A DNA stretch of 64,000 nt from an uncultured Lachnospiraceae bacterium (GCA_944383325.1 CALWPC010000046.1:1-64000), one strand, 5' to 3'; counted from the stretch's first letter, positions 42,910 through 52,985 are shown. Numbers and translations are program-made. Notes: a model not told the origin generated them from the sequence alone.

Positions 42910-44226
42910 ATGAAATTGTTTTCATTTCGGGGTGGAATACATCCGTATGACGGAAAGGCGATGTCTAAGGATCTGCCGATTGCCGAGGCGAAAGCGGGTA
43001 AAGAGTTGGTATATCCGCTGCAGCAGCATATCGGGGCTATGGCAAAGCCGGTTGTGTCCAAAGGGGATCGTGTTCTTGTCGGACAGAAGATTGCAGAGGC
43101 GCAGGGATTTGTCTCTGCCTCGATTTATGCGACAGTTTCCGGAAATGTCCGCATTATTGAGCCGCGAAGGACTGTAAGCGGGAGTATGGTGGACTCGATT
43201 GTCATTGTAAACGATGAACAATATGAAGAGGTGGAATATCCGAAGCGCAAGCCCTGGGAGGAACTGAATGCGGAAGAAATTCTTGAATATATCCGTGAGG
43301 CGGGTATTGTCGGCATGGGAGGCGCTGCGTTTCCGACGCATGTCAAATTGTCGCCAAAGGATCCGCAGGCAATTCAATATGTCATTGCGAACTGTTCCGA
43401 GTGCGAGCCGTATCTGACATCGGACTACCGTCGTCTGATGGAAGAACCGGAGCGGATTGTTCTTGGCCTTAAGATTGTGTTGAAGCTGTTTCCGAATGCC
43501 ACGGGGCTGTTTGGCGTGGAGGATAACAAGATGGATGCCGCTGTCAAGCTGCGCGCTTTGACGCAGGATGACCCCAGGTTTAAGGTTTGTATTTGTAAGT
43601 CGAAATATCCGCAGGGAGCGGAACGGCAATTGATTAAAGCGCTCACCGGCCGGGAGCTGAACAGCACAAAACTTCCGGCGGACGTAGGGTGTATTGTGCT
43701 GAATGTCGATACACTTTACTCGATTACACGGGCGGTCTGCGAGGGTCGGCCCCTTCTGCACCGCATTGTTACCGTCACGGGAGATGCCATTGAAAAACCG
43801 CAGAATTTTGCGGTTCGGATCGGTACAAGTTATGAGGAGCTAGTAGAGCAGGCAGGAGGGTTTGCAAAGGAACCGGTTCGGATTGTTTCCGGCGGACCGA
43901 TGATGGGCAACGCCCTGCCGGATTTAAAGGTACCGGTTATGAAAGCGTCGTCCGCACTGCTCTGTATGACGCGGGATGAAACAGAACAGTATTCTCCGAC
44001 GGCATGCATTCGCTGCGGGCGGTGTCTTGACGCATGTCCGGAACATCTGATGCCGACGAATCTTGCGGAACTGGCTCTTCGGTGGGACAGGGAGGGCTTT
44101 CTCAAGCTGAACGGGATGGAATGTATTGAGTGCGGAAGCTGCAGCTATGTCTGTCCTGCGGGCAGGCGGTTGGCACATGCAATCAAAGCGGTCCGCCGAA
44201 CAATTATAGAAGAACGCAGACGTTAG
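42910..44226 (+). CDS. rnfC: Rnf complex subunit RnfC
   Basis: RnfC is the peripheral NADH-oxidising subunit of the ferredoxin:NAD oxidoreductase that pumps sodium or protons. In 438 residues it holds the N-terminal FRGGIHPYDGK signature, a nucleotide/FMN-binding region with GMGGAAFPTHVKL and ANCSECEPYL, and two 4Fe-4S motifs near the C-terminus (CIRCGRCLDACP and CIECGSCSYVCP). AAGGAAG precedes ATG 42910. First of six rnf genes in the order CDGEAB. Confidence 0.96.
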   Translation: MKLFSFRGGIHPYDGKAMSKDLPIAEAKAGKELVYPLQQHIGAMAKPVVSKGDRVLVGQKIAEAQGFVSASIYATVSGNVRIIEPRRTVSGSMVDSIVIVNDEQYEEVEYPKRKPWEELNAEEILEYIREAGIVGMGGAAFPTHVKLSPKDPQAIQYVIANCSECEPYLTSDYRRLMEEPERIVLGLKIVLKLFPNATGLFGVEDNKMDAAVKLRALTQDDPRFKVCICKSKYPQGAERQLIKALTGRELNSTKLPADVGCIVLNVDTLYSITRAVCEGRPLLHRIVTVTGDAIEKPQNFAVRIGTSYEELVEQAGGFAKEPVRIVSGGPMMGNALPDLKVPVMKASSALLCMTRDETEQYSPTACIRCGRCLDACPEHLMPTNLAELALRWDREGFLKLNGMECIECGSCSYVCPAGRRLAHAIKAVRRTIIEERRR

Positions 44227-44239
44227 GAGGAGATGAGTC

Positions 44240-45178
44240 ATGAGTGAGGTAATGTTAAATGTATCCGCATCCCCGCATGTCCGCGCGAAGGTGCGCACCT
44301 GTCATATTATGCAGATGGTGATTGTGGCGCTTCTCCCTGCTGCAGGATATGGAATTTTTCACTTTGGTTATCGTGCGGCTCTGCATATTTTACTTACAGT
44401 GGCCGCTGCCGTAATTGCCGAATATTTATTTGAATATTTTATGCACCGGCCCATTACGACAGGAGACTGCAGCGCGGTCGTTACCGGCCTGCTGTTGGCG
44501 TTGAATCTTCCGGTTGCGGCTCCGCTCTGGATTGGACCGCTTGGCTCCGTATTTGCCATTATTGTGGTAAAACAGCTGTTTGGCGGATTAGGACAAAATT
44601 TCATGAATCCGGCGCTTGGCGCGCGCTGTTTTTTACTGCTGTCGTTTGCGGGACATATGACGAATTTTACTTACGATACATATTCGGCGGCTACGCCGCT
44701 TGCGACGCTGAAAGAGACAGGGGAAGTGCTCGATCTTCAGGCGATGATTACAGGAAATGTCGCAGGAACGATCGGTGAGACAAGTGTAATTGCAATTCTG
44801 ATCGGCGCGGTTTTTCTGATTTTAATGGGAGTAATTGATTTTCGGATTCCCGGCAGCTATCTTCTGAGCTTTGCCGCGTTTATCTGTGTGTTTGGCGGAC
44901 GAGGATTTGACGTGACGTATTTGTCTGCGCAGTTGGCCGGAGGCGGACTGATGCTCGGTGCATGGTTTATGGCGACAGATTATGTGACTGCGCCGATTAC
45001 AAAGGGCGGCCAGTATATTTACGGGGTGCTTCTCGGTATTCTGACCGGTTTGTTTCGTCTGTTCGGGCCGTCTGCGGAGGGCGTTTCTTATGCAATTATT
45101 TTGGGGAATTTGTTCGTTCCGCTCATTGAAAAAATTACGGTTCCAAGGCCGTTTGGATGGGAGGGGAAACGCAAATGA
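44240..45178 (+). CDS. rnfD: Rnf complex subunit RnfD
   Basis: An integral membrane subunit of Rnf, 312 residues with about eight to ten hydrophobic segments. The covalent FMN site is in SAATPLATLK, with Thr152 as the attachment residue by analogy. GGAGGAG lies upstream of ATG 44240. Its stop overlaps rnfG by four bases (ATGA). Confidence 0.95.
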   Translation: MSEVMLNVSASPHVRAKVRTCHIMQMVIVALLPAAGYGIFHFGYRAALHILLTVAAAVIAEYLFEYFMHRPITTGDCSAVVTGLLLALNLPVAAPLWIGPLGSVFAIIVVKQLFGGLGQNFMNPALGARCFLLLSFAGHMTNFTYDTYSAATPLATLKETGEVLDLQAMITGNVAGTIGETSVIAILIGAVFLILMGVIDFRIPGSYLLSFAAFICVFGGRGFDVTYLSAQLAGGGLMLGAWFMATDYVTAPITKGGQYIYGVLLGILTGLFRLFGPSAEGVSYAIILGNLFVPLIEKITVPRPFGWEGKRK

Positions 45179-45783
45179 GAGAGCTGTTAAAAAATACGGT
45201 CATCCTTACGGTCATTACGTTAGTGGCGGGCGTTTTGCTCGGATTTGTATATGAGATTACCAAAGACCCGATTGCTGCCGCAGAGGCGCAGGAAAAAGCA
45301 GACGCATGCCAGGCCGTTTTTGCTGAGGCCGATTCGTTTGACACCAAATTTCAGATGCCGGAAGATTCCGATGCCGTGCTTCAAAAACATCATCTGACGG
45401 AAGAGCGTGTGGATCAGGTGATTCCTGCGCTTGATGAAGCCGGGGACATTATCGGCTATGTGCTTACCGTGACCACATCGGAAGGATATGGCGGAGATAT
45501 TACGTTTATGGTCGGTATACGAAATGACGGTTCCGTCAACGGCATTTCCATGCTTACTATTTCTGAGACGGCCGGACTGGGAATGAACGCGCAGAGTGAG
45601 GAATTTCTTTCTCAGTATGCGGGCAAGCAGGTCGATCAGTTTGTATATTCCAAATCCGGTGCGTCGGCGGAAAATGAAATTGATGTCATTACCGGAGCGA
45701 CGATTACGACCAATGCCGTTACAAACGGCGTGAACGCAGGATTGTACTATTTTCAGGACGTGTTAGAGGAGGATCAGTCATGA
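45175..45783 (+). CDS. rnfG: Rnf complex subunit RnfG
   Basis: A 202-residue subunit with one N-terminal membrane anchor (about residues 7-26) and an extracytoplasmic FMN-binding domain. The covalent FMN motif TGAT is at 173-176, with Thr176 the expected attachment. GGGGAAA serves as the ribosome site, and the start ATG 45175 lies in the rnfD stop. The gene ends in an ATGA overlap with rnfE. Confidence 0.95.
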   Translation: MRELLKNTVILTVITLVAGVLLGFVYEITKDPIAAAEAQEKADACQAVFAEADSFDTKFQMPEDSDAVLQKHHLTEERVDQVIPALDEAGDIIGYVLTVTTSEGYGGDITFMVGIRNDGSVNGISMLTISETAGLGMNAQSEEFLSQYAGKQVDQFVYSKSGASAENEIDVITGATITTNAVTNGVNAGLYYFQDVLEEDQS

Positions 45784-46475
45784 ATGTATGCCGGGAACGT
45801 CTATATAATGGAATTATCAAAGAAAATCCTACCTTTGTGCTGACGCTTGGGATGTGTCCGACGCTCGCTGTGACGACGTCGGCAATCAATGGTGTCGGTA
45901 TGGGACTGACCACGATGGCAGTACTGGTAATGTCTAATTTATTAATTTCACTGCTGCGCAATGTGATTCCGGATCAGGTGCGTATGCCGGCTTACATTGT
46001 AGTAATCGCTTCGTTTGTGACGATCGTACAATTTCTGTTAGAGGGGTATGTTCCCTCGCTTTATGACAGCCTCGGCCTTTACATTCCGCTCATTGTGGTG
46101 AACTGTATTATTCTCGGCCGCGCAGAGGCGTATGCTTCAAAAAATACCGTCTTGGCTTCTGTTTTTGACGGAGTGGGCATGGGATTGGGGTTCACCCTTG
46201 CGCTGACTTGTATTGGACTTGTCCGGGAAGTGCTTGGCGCGGGATCGGTATTTGGGTTTTCACTTCCTGATTTTTTCGAGACGGCCACGATTTTTATTTT
46301 GGCGCCCGGCGCGTTTTTTGTCCTGGCCGTTCTGATTGCCATACAAAACCGTCTGCGCCGCAGGAGCGGGAAACCGGTGAAAGATACGGATGCCCTTTGT
46401 TCCGAGTGCTCCATGTGCGGTAATCTGTTGTGCAAAGGACGTGAGGACAAAGCGGAAGGAGGAGAGGATCAGTGA
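45780..46475 (+). CDS. rnfE: Rnf complex subunit RnfE
   Basis: A 231-residue integral membrane subunit, one of the pair (with RnfA) that form the membrane core. The NPTFVLTLGMCPTLAVTTSAINGVGMG start contains the buried Cys that binds iron-sulfur in the RnfA/E pair. The C-terminal tail adds a CSECSMCGNLLC stretch of four cysteines, unusual for RnfE and possibly metal-binding. It overlaps rnfG and rnfA by four bases each. Confidence 0.95.
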   Translation: MNVCRERLYNGIIKENPTFVLTLGMCPTLAVTTSAINGVGMGLTTMAVLVMSNLLISLLRNVIPDQVRMPAYIVVIASFVTIVQFLLEGYVPSLYDSLGLYIPLIVVNCIILGRAEAYASKNTVLASVFDGVGMGLGFTLALTCIGLVREVLGAGSVFGFSLPDFFETATIFILAPGAFFVLAVLIAIQNRLRRRSGKPVKDTDALCSECSMCGNLLCKGREDKAEGGEDQ

Positions 46476-47047
46476 AAGAGCTTTTGTTGATTGCGGTTGG
46501 TTCTGCACTTGTCAACAATGTAGTGCTCAGTCAGTTTTTGGGGCTGTGTCCGTTCCTCGGAGTATCGAAAAACGTAAAGACGGCAGCCGGCATGGGCGCT
46601 GCCGTGACGTTTGTGCTGACGATTTCCTCCTTGGTAACAGGACTGATTTATCAGTTTATGCTTGTCCCTCTGGAGCTGACGTATCTGCAGACAATCGTGT
46701 TTATTCTTGTTATTGCGGCTCTCGTTCAGCTTGTGGAAATGTTTCTCAAAAAGACGAGTCCCGGACTGTATGCATCGCTCGGCGTTTATTTGCCTTTAAT
46801 TACGACAAACTGCGCGGTGCTCGGTGTTGCTCTCACAAATGTGCAGAAATCCTATGGGCTGTTAGAAGGCGTGGTAAACGGATTTGCCACGGCGATTGGG
46901 TTTCTGCTTGCGATTGTTATTATGGCCGGCCTGCGTGAAAAAATGGAATATAATGATATTCCGCCTTCTTTTCAGGGAATGCCGATCGTATTGATTACAG
47001 CCGGACTGATGGCGATTGCATTCTTTGGATTTTCGGGATTGATTTAA
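46472..47047 (+). CDS. rnfA: Rnf complex subunit RnfA
   Basis: The RnfA membrane core subunit, 191 residues with about six hydrophobic helices. The buried-Cys motifs are SQFLGLCPFLGVS and ITTNCAVLGVALTN, placed in inverted topology to RnfE. Starts at GTG 46472 inside the rnfE stop, with GGAGGAG ahead. rnfB follows after 10 bases. Confidence 0.95.
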   Translation: MKELLLIAVGSALVNNVVLSQFLGLCPFLGVSKNVKTAAGMGAAVTFVLTISSLVTGLIYQFMLVPLELTYLQTIVFILVIAALVQLVEMFLKKTSPGLYASLGVYLPLITTNCAVLGVALTNVQKSYGLLEGVVNGFATAIGFLLAIVIMAGLREKMEYNDIPPSFQGMPIVLITAGLMAIAFFGFSGLI

Positions 47048-47057
47048 GGAGGCAGAG

Positions 47058-47876
47058 ATGATACAGGGAATGATCATGGCGACATTAATTGTCGGAGCGG
47101 TTGGTTTCGTAATCGGAATTTTGCTGAGTGCGGCCGGAAAAAAACTGGCGGTTGCGGTTGATGAACGAGAGACGACTGTGCGCAGCTGCCTGCCCGGTAA
47201 TAATTGCGGCGGATGCGGATATGCAGGATGCGACGGTCTGGCGGCGGCGATTGTTGCGGGCGAGGCGAAAGTCAGCGCCTGTCCGGTTGGTGGCAATGAA
47301 TGCGCCGCTCAGATTGCAAAAATTATGGGTGTGCAGGCGGAAGCAGTTACGCCGATGACAGCATATGTAAAATGCTTGGGCGACTGCAAGCGGACAGGAC
47401 AGAATTATCGGTATACCGGAGATGAAGACTGCCGTCTGATGCCGTTTGTGCCGTCGGGCGGGCCAAAAACTTGCAGTTATGGTTGCATGGGTTATGGCTC
47501 GTGTGTTAAAATATGCGAAGAAGGCGCCATCTCGATTATTGACGGTATTGCCGTGGTAGATGAATCAAAATGTATTGCGTGCGGCAAATGTGTCCGCACA
47601 TGTCCGAATCATCTGATCGAATTGGTTCCAAAGAAGTCTCGCGTGCATGTGCAGTGCAATTCTAACAGTCGGGGCAAGGATGTTATGAAAGCTTGCGAAG
47701 TTGGTTGTATCGGCTGCAAGAAATGCGAGCGTACCTGTACATATCAGGCGATTGCTGTTGAGAATAATCTGGCGCATATTGACTATGCGCGATGTACCGG
47801 ATGCGGTATGTGTGCGGACGTCTGTCCGCGGGGTGTGATCGTAAAAACTTTTGCGGCACAAAAGCAGGCAATGTAA
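47058..47876 (+). CDS. rnfB: Rnf complex subunit RnfB
   Basis: The ferredoxin-binding electron entry subunit, 272 residues. One N-terminal membrane helix is followed by the RnfB 4Fe-4S motif NNCGGCGYAGC and then several ferredoxin-like motifs: CSYGCMGYGSCVKIC, CIACGKCVRTCP, CIGCKKCERTC and CTGCGMCADVCPRG. AAGGAGG is well placed before ATG 47058. Last gene of the rnf set; rhaA follows after only 25 bases and no terminator. Confidence 0.95.
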   Translation: MIQGMIMATLIVGAVGFVIGILLSAAGKKLAVAVDERETTVRSCLPGNNCGGCGYAGCDGLAAAIVAGEAKVSACPVGGNECAAQIAKIMGVQAEAVTPMTAYVKCLGDCKRTGQNYRYTGDEDCRLMPFVPSGGPKTCSYGCMGYGSCVKICEEGAISIIDGIAVVDESKCIACGKCVRTCPNHLIELVPKKSRVHVQCNSNSRGKDVMKACEVGCIGCKKCERTCTYQAIAVENNLAHIDYARCTGCGMCADVCPRGVIVKTFAAQKQAM

Positions 47877-47901
47877 ACAATATGAAAGGTGGGGATACCA
47901 G

Positions 47902-49164
47902 ATGTACGATGTAAACAAAGGATATGAGCTTGCCAAAGAGTTTTACGGGCAGTATGGAGTAGATGTGGATCAGGCGATTTCGGTTGCCGACAGTACTCCG
48001 CTTTCGATGCACTGTTGGCAGGGAGACGACGTCATTGGTTTTGAGAAAGAGGCCGGGGCGCTGACCGGAGGCATTCAGACAACCGGAAATTATCCGGGCA
48101 AAGCGCGCACTGCAGAGGAGCTGCGGGCAGATATTGAGCAGGCAATGCGCTATATTCCCGGAGAGCTCAAGTTGAATCTTCATGCGAGCTATCAGGAGGC
48201 AGACAGCTTTGTGGACCGCGACGCCATTGAGCCGAAGCATTTTGAGAAATGGGCAGACTGGGCTGTAGAAAAGGGGATCGGACTTGATTTTAACCCGACG
48301 TATTTTTCTCATCCGCTCAGTGAGAACGGCACACTGTCTTCGGCCGATGAGAATGTGAGAAAATTCTGGATTGAACACGGAATCCGCTGCCGCCGGATCG
48401 GTCAGTATTTTTATGAGCGGACGGGTAAGGTTTGCGCAATTAATCACTGGACGCCGGACGGAGATAAAGAGGTGCCGGTTGACACACTGGGACCCAGAAT
48501 GCGGTTAAAGGACAGCTATGACCAGGTGTTTGAGGCGACAAAAGACGTCACAGGCGTTGTGGACGGCATTGAGTCCAAAGTATTTGGTATTGGCGCAGAG
48601 AGCTTTACAGCCGGTTCCCATGAATTTTGCATGGGCTATGTGATGAAGGCAAACAAAGATCACATTATTATGACGCTTGATACAGGCCATTATCATCCGA
48701 CCGAGGTTGTTTCGGCAAAATTGGCTTCTGTCTTTACATTTTCAGACAGAGTACTGCTCCATGTCTCCAGACCGGTGCGTTGGGATTCGGATCATGTTGT
48801 CAGCTTTGATGATGAGACGCGCGCGATTATGGAAGAACTGGTTCGTATGGATAAGCTGTCCAAGACGTTTATCGCTACAGACTTTTTTGACGCGTCTATT
48901 AACCGAATCGCTGCATGGACGATCGGTCTGCGCAACACGCGCAAGGCGATCCTGGCCGCATTGCTTCAGCCGGTATCGCAGATGAAAGAGTTGGAGGCCA
49001 GCGGTGATGTGAGCGCACGTCTAGCGTTTAAAGAGGAGTTTAAAGCGGCGCCGTTTGCGCTTGTTTGGGATTATTACTGCGAGCAGAAAGGTGCGGGCAA
49101 AGGCCTTGAGTGGCTTGCGAACGTAAGAGATTACGAAAAAGACGTGCTGTCAAAGAGAGTTTAA
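47902..49164 (+). CDS. rhaA: L-rhamnose isomerase
   Basis: This converts L-rhamnose to L-rhamnulose. The 420-residue TIM-barrel protein carries family segments: SMHCWQGDDVIGFE, GGIQTTGNYPGKA, LNLHASY, DFNPTYFSHP, the metal-binding INHWTPDG (His/Asp), and LDTGHYHPTEVV. Its length and match to RhaA are full. The ribosome site is AAAGGTGGGG. Kinase, aldolase and transport genes are not nearby; instead it sits behind rnfB, apparently in the same transcript. Rhamnose breakdown can yield lactaldehyde and 1,2-propanediol, a possible substrate for the dehydratase at 17383. Confidence 0.94.
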   Translation: MYDVNKGYELAKEFYGQYGVDVDQAISVADSTPLSMHCWQGDDVIGFEKEAGALTGGIQTTGNYPGKARTAEELRADIEQAMRYIPGELKLNLHASYQEADSFVDRDAIEPKHFEKWADWAVEKGIGLDFNPTYFSHPLSENGTLSSADENVRKFWIEHGIRCRRIGQYFYERTGKVCAINHWTPDGDKEVPVDTLGPRMRLKDSYDQVFEATKDVTGVVDGIESKVFGIGAESFTAGSHEFCMGYVMKANKDHIIMTLDTGHYHPTEVVSAKLASVFTFSDRVLLHVSRPVRWDSDHVVSFDDETRAIMEELVRMDKLSKTFIATDFFDASINRIAAWTIGLRNTRKAILAALLQPVSQMKELEASGDVSARLAFKEEFKAAPFALVWDYYCEQKGAGKGLEWLANVRDYEKDVLSKRV

Positions 49165-49181
49165 TGTTGTACGTGTGACGG

Positions 49182-49222
49182 GCACGGCAGGAATCCTGTA
49201 AAAGGTACTGCCGTGCTCATTT
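49182..49222. terminator. Terminator between rhaA and tmcAL
   Basis: GCACGGCAG (49182-49190) pairs perfectly with CTGCCGTGC (49208-49216), then a TCATTTTT tract; it can also serve the convergent gene. Confidence 0.82.
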
Positions 49223-49227
49223 TTATA

Positions 49228-50496
49228 TCATACGATAAGAAATTTTCGGGTATATTCATGTGTAAAAGGTGTATGACGGAGATTGGCTTGTATACATTCA
49301 TAGACATGTGCCGCATACAAATCGCTTTTCCAGAGCGCGGCGGCCGTCGAGTCATCCAGGAGCAACTGTGCTTTTGCGGGGTTTGTAATCAAATGGACGC
49401 CGGCATTTCGTGCGCATGCGGTGAGCAGCGGCTGTGCCTCGCGCCGGACGCCGAGAATGCGTATATAAGGAAACATGACGGAAAGCTCGTGGTAGTGTTC
49501 AAATAGTTCCCGGTCAGAATTGAGCAGACAGTGGAACAGCGTGCGGGAAATGGCTGTGTAAGTGATCTGTTTTACTTTACAGCGTTTCACGAGGTCGTCA
49601 AATGAGGTACTGCTTTGCCATACATGAGACAGCCGGTTGGCAAGCCACTCAGGAGTGTGAGGATGCCGTTTCAGCGTCTCCGGCGTTTCAGACAGCAGAC
49701 GGAGCATTAGTTCGGGGTAACAGGAGGATTCATCCATCCATGCATCCTGGCACGGCAACTGCCTAAGCAGTGCGAGCGCGCGTTTTGGAATCACAGAGGA
49801 CAGCTGTTCGGTAATGCCGTGGCGTTTCATGTGTAAACGGATGGCCGTGGCGGAAGCGTACGGGGCGCGCAGCTTGGTATCGGCGTAATCGGACTGAAGA
49901 CGCGGTATGGCCAGCGGACGCATATCGCTTTGCAGCTGTCGGCATGCCTTGATATATTCAATGCCGAGAATATTATTCGGCGATGAGAGAATCTGCTCGG
50001 CCTGTATACGGTCGTCCGGGCCGGCCGGTGACCGAAATGCGGAGGCAGTAGTGAACAGCGCGCGGGTTCTCGCGGCCGGGTAGGACTGGCCTTTTGATAG
50101 TTGCTGTTTCAGCACCATACGGTAGTCATCTGGTTCTTTAAGGAAAATATCTGCCGCATTTTCCAATATGGGAGCAACGCTGCCCTCGGCGCCGAAACAG
50201 AGGACATCGACCAATCCTAGTTGGGTTAAAAGCTTGACGCCTGCGCGGGCAAAACCCTCGGCGCTTGAGAGGGAAAAGATGGCGGGGAGTTCAATGACGA
50301 GATCCGCCCCGTGCAAAAGAGCGGCCTTGGCGCGCACATATTTATCTGCGATTGCCGGAGCGCCGCGCTGTACAAAGTTTCCGCTCATCACTACAACACA
50401 GAAATCAGATTGAGTCTGTCGCTTTGCCTGTTCTAAAAAGAAGGCGTGTCCGTTATGAAATGGGTTAAATTCCGCAATACACCCAACTACTCTCAT
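49228..50496 (-). CDS. tmcAL: tRNA(Met) cytidine acetate ligase TmcAL
   Basis: A 422-residue nucleotidyltransferase of the TmcAL (formerly YlbM) family. It acetylates C34 of the elongator tRNA-Met anticodon using acetate and ATP. The HxGH-type motif is AEFNPFHNGHAFF, followed by SGNFVQRGAPAIADK and the NNILGIEYIKA and SATAIR segments typical of the family. ATG 50496 is the start that matches homologues (MRVVGCIAEFNP); a short GGGG stretch precedes it. It stands alone on the minus strand, divergent from pta. Acetate use next to pta-ackA is a coincidence I cannot judge. Confidence 0.92.
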   Translation of the reverse strand: MRVVGCIAEFNPFHNGHAFFLEQAKRQTQSDFCVVVMSGNFVQRGAPAIADKYVRAKAALLHGADLVIELPAIFSLSSAEGFARAGVKLLTQLGLVDVLCFGAEGSVAPILENAADIFLKEPDDYRMVLKQQLSKGQSYPAARTRALFTTASAFRSPAGPDDRIQAEQILSSPNNILGIEYIKACRQLQSDMRPLAIPRLQSDYADTKLRAPYASATAIRLHMKRHGITEQLSSVIPKRALALLRQLPCQDAWMDESSCYPELMLRLLSETPETLKRHPHTPEWLANRLSHVWQSSTSFDDLVKRCKVKQITYTAISRTLFHCLLNSDRELFEHYHELSVMFPYIRILGVRREAQPLLTACARNAGVHLITNPAKAQLLLDDSTAAALWKSDLYAAHVYECIQANLRHTPFTHEYTRKFLIV

Positions 50497-50619
50497 CGTT
50501 TTTCCCCTTTTTTGATTTTCAAATATCATAACATAAAATGTTTAGATTGCACAGCATGAAGCAGAAAATACTGTGGAAAGTTTCTGTTGCCAAATGATGC
50601 TTTTTTTAGAAAAATACTC

Positions 50620-50648
50620 TTGTACAAATGATAGGACAAGGGTATAAT
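50620..50648 (+). promoter_or_regulatory. Promoter of pta-ackA
   Basis: TTGTAC (50620-50625), a 17-base spacer and TATAAT (50643-50648), with a leader of about 70 bases. Confidence 0.7.
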
Positions 50649-50722
50649 TATGTCAGGTTTTTAATAAAAAAGGGTTATAGGTTACCTTTCTTAACCTAAA
50701 TACATTATAAGGAGCCATTTTC

Positions 50723-51721
50723 ATGGGATTTATTGAAACAATCAAAACAAGAGCCAGAGCAGACAAAAAAACAATTGTTCTGCCGGAGACAGAGGATCGA
50801 AGAACGTATGAAGCGGTGGAGAAAATTCTCGCGGAGGGAATTGCAAATGTGATTCTCGTGGGGACGAAAGAGGCAGTTCAGAGCGGCAGCGAGGGTCTCG
50901 ATGTGTCCGGTGCGGTTGTGGTTGATCCGGCTACGAATGAGAAAACACAGGAGTACATAGACACATTGGTGGAGCTTCGCAAGAGTAAAGGAATGACTCC
51001 GGAACAGGCGAAGGAGCTTCTCCTGACGAATTATCTGTATTATGGCGTTATGATGGTGAAAATGGGCGACGCAGACGGCATGGTTTCCGGAGCCTGCCAT
51101 TCGACAGCCGACACCCTTCGTCCGTGTCTTCAGATTTTAAAAACGAAACCCGGTACAAAGCTTGTCTCTGCATTTTTTGTAATGGTTGTTCCTGACTGTG
51201 AGCTCGGCGCTGACGGAACATTTGTGTTCGGCGACTGCGGACTGGTGCAGAATCCGTCGTCTGAGGAGTTGGCGGCGATTGCAGAATCATCGGCAGCATC
51301 ATTTAAACAGCTTGTTCAGCAGGAGCCGGTTGTTGCACTTTTGTCACATTCCACAAAGGGAAGTGCAAAGCATGCGGATGTGGATAAGGTTGTAGAAGCA
51401 GCTAAGATCGTGAAAGAGACCTGTCCCGATCTCTGCATCGACGGTGAGTTCCAGGCAGATGCGGCGATTGTGCCAAGCGTCGGCGCGTCCAAAGCTCCCG
51501 GAAGTCCCATTGCCGGCAAGGCAAATGTGCTTGTATTCCCCGATTTGGATGCGGGAAATATCGGTTACAAGCTTGTTCAACGTCTGGCAAAGGCGGAAGC
51601 GTACGGACCGGTCACACAGGGTATTGCAAAGCCGGTTAATGATTTGTCCAGAGGCTGCAGTTCGGATGATATTGTAGGTGTAGTCGCGATCACTGCGGTG
51701 CAGGCACAGACATCAAATTAA
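50723..51721 (+). CDS. pta: Phosphate acetyltransferase
   Basis: This interconverts acetyl-CoA and acetyl phosphate. The 332-residue protein is the short, single-domain Pta of Gram-positives, without the N-terminal regulatory domain of long forms. Signatures are [17 protein letters not shown], the CoA-site [15 protein letters not shown], and the C-terminal [22 protein letters not shown] precedes ATG 50723. ackA follows after 17 bases, giving ATP from acetyl-CoA. Confidence 0.97.
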   Translation: MGFIETIKTRARADKKTIVLPETEDRRTYEAVEKILAEGIANVILVGTKEAVQSGSEGLDVSGAVVVDPATNEKTQEYIDTLVELRKSKGMTPEQAKELLLTNYLYYGVMMVKMGDADGMVSGACHSTADTLRPCLQILKTKPGTKLVSAFFVMVVPDCELGADGTFVFGDCGLVQNPSSEELAAIAESSAASFKQLVQQEPVVALLSHSTKGSAKHADVDKVVEAAKIVKETCPDLCIDGEFQADAAIVPSVGASKAPGSPIAGKANVLVFPDLDAGNIGYKLVQRLAKAEAYGPVTQGIAKPVNDLSRGCSSDDIVGVVAITAVQAQTSN

Positions 51722-51738
51722 AGTTGGAGGGTAAAAAA

Positions 51739-52938
51739 ATGAATGTATTGGTTATCAACTGTGGGAGTTCTTCTTTGAAATATCAGCTGATTGATTCTGT
51801 CAGCGAACGTGTGTTGGCGAAAGGACTGTGTGAGCGTATTGGAATTGAGGGCAGCCGAATTGTCTATCAGCCCGCAGGCGGAGAAAAACGGACAACAGAG
51901 TCCCCGATGCCGACGCATAAGCAGGCGATTCAGCTTGTTCTTGATTCGCTTGTAAATCCGGAAGACGGCGTTATTCAAAGTCTCGACGAAGTAGGGGCGG
52001 TTGGCCATCGCGTGGTACATGGAGGAGAAAAATATGCTTCATCGGTACTGTTGACAGACGAAGTTCTCGAAGCGGTGGAGGAATGCAATGATCTGGCTCC
52101 GCTTCACAATCCGGCGAATCTGATCGGTATCCGTGCGTGCCAGGAATTAATGCCGGATACACCGATGGTCGGCGTGTTTGATACGGCGTTTCATCAGACG
52201 ATGCCGCAAAAAGCATTTATGTACGGTCTTCCTTATGAATATTATGAGAAATATAAGATTCGAAAATACGGATTTCACGGTACAAGCCACAGCTTTGTTT
52301 CGAAAAGAACGGCACAGTTTTTAGGTCGGGACATTAAAGATATGAAAATTATTGTCTGCCATCTCGGAAACGGTGCGAGCATCAGCGCTGTGGATAAAGG
52401 GGCGTCGATCGACACGACAATGGGTATGACGCCGCTTGAAGGACTGGTTATGGGTACAAGGAGCGGTGATTTAGATCCCTCGATTATCGAATTTTTGATG
52501 CACAAGGAGAATCTGGACATTGAGGGCGCTATGAAGGTTTTGAATAAAGAATCCGGCGTATACGGCCTATCCGGGTTGTCCAGTGATTTCCGTGATCTGG
52601 AAACCGCGGCGGAGAACGGCAATGAGCGTGCAATACTGGCCCGCGCCGTATTTAATTACCGCGCCGCAAAATTTATCGGTTCCTACATTGCAGCTATGAA
52701 CGGCGTGGATGCCATTGTGTTTACTGCAGGTCTCGGTGAAAATGACAGCCTTGTGCGCAAGGATATTTGTTCGTATTTCGGATATATGGGCATTGCGCTT
52801 GACGACGAAGCCAATAAAGTGCGTGGCGAGGAGAAAGTGATTTCTACTGCAGATTCCAAGATACCGGTTCTTGTCATCCCGACAAATGAGGAGCTTGCGA
52901 TTGCACGGGAGACGATGGAGATCGTCTCAGACAAATAA
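51739..52938 (+). CDS. ackA: Acetate kinase
   Basis: Transfers phosphate from acetyl phosphate to ADP, yielding acetate and ATP. The 399 residues show the N-terminal [31 protein letters not shown], and the ATP-binding [12 protein letters not shown], and TAGLGEND near the C-terminus. ATG 51739 has GGAGGG upstream. Standard pair with pta. Confidence 0.97.
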   Translation: MNVLVINCGSSSLKYQLIDSVSERVLAKGLCERIGIEGSRIVYQPAGGEKRTTESPMPTHKQAIQLVLDSLVNPEDGVIQSLDEVGAVGHRVVHGGEKYASSVLLTDEVLEAVEECNDLAPLHNPANLIGIRACQELMPDTPMVGVFDTAFHQTMPQKAFMYGLPYEYYEKYKIRKYGFHGTSHSFVSKRTAQFLGRDIKDMKIIVCHLGNGASISAVDKGASIDTTMGMTPLEGLVMGTRSGDLDPSIIEFLMHKENLDIEGAMKVLNKESGVYGLSGLSSDFRDLETAAENGNERAILARAVFNYRAAKFIGSYIAAMNGVDAIVFTAGLGENDSLVRKDICSYFGYMGIALDDEANKVRGEEKVISTADSKIPVLVIPTNEELAIARETMEIVSDK

Positions 52939-52985
52939 TTTCAAAACACAGAGAAAGCGTCTCCCTTACTTTTTTCAGGTTTTGT

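Noticed and set aside
42922..43761. Minus-strand frame of 279 codons within rnfC
   Set aside because: Antisense to rnfC; composition (His, Arg, Asn) typical of a shadow frame and no ribosome site.
46390..46938. Plus-strand frame of 182 codons within rnfE-rnfA
   Set aside because: Out of frame with two clear Rnf genes and Cys/Arg-rich without motif.
47683..48447. Minus-strand frame of 254 codons across rnfB and rhaA
   Set aside because: Shadow of two strongly supported genes; no recognisable domain.
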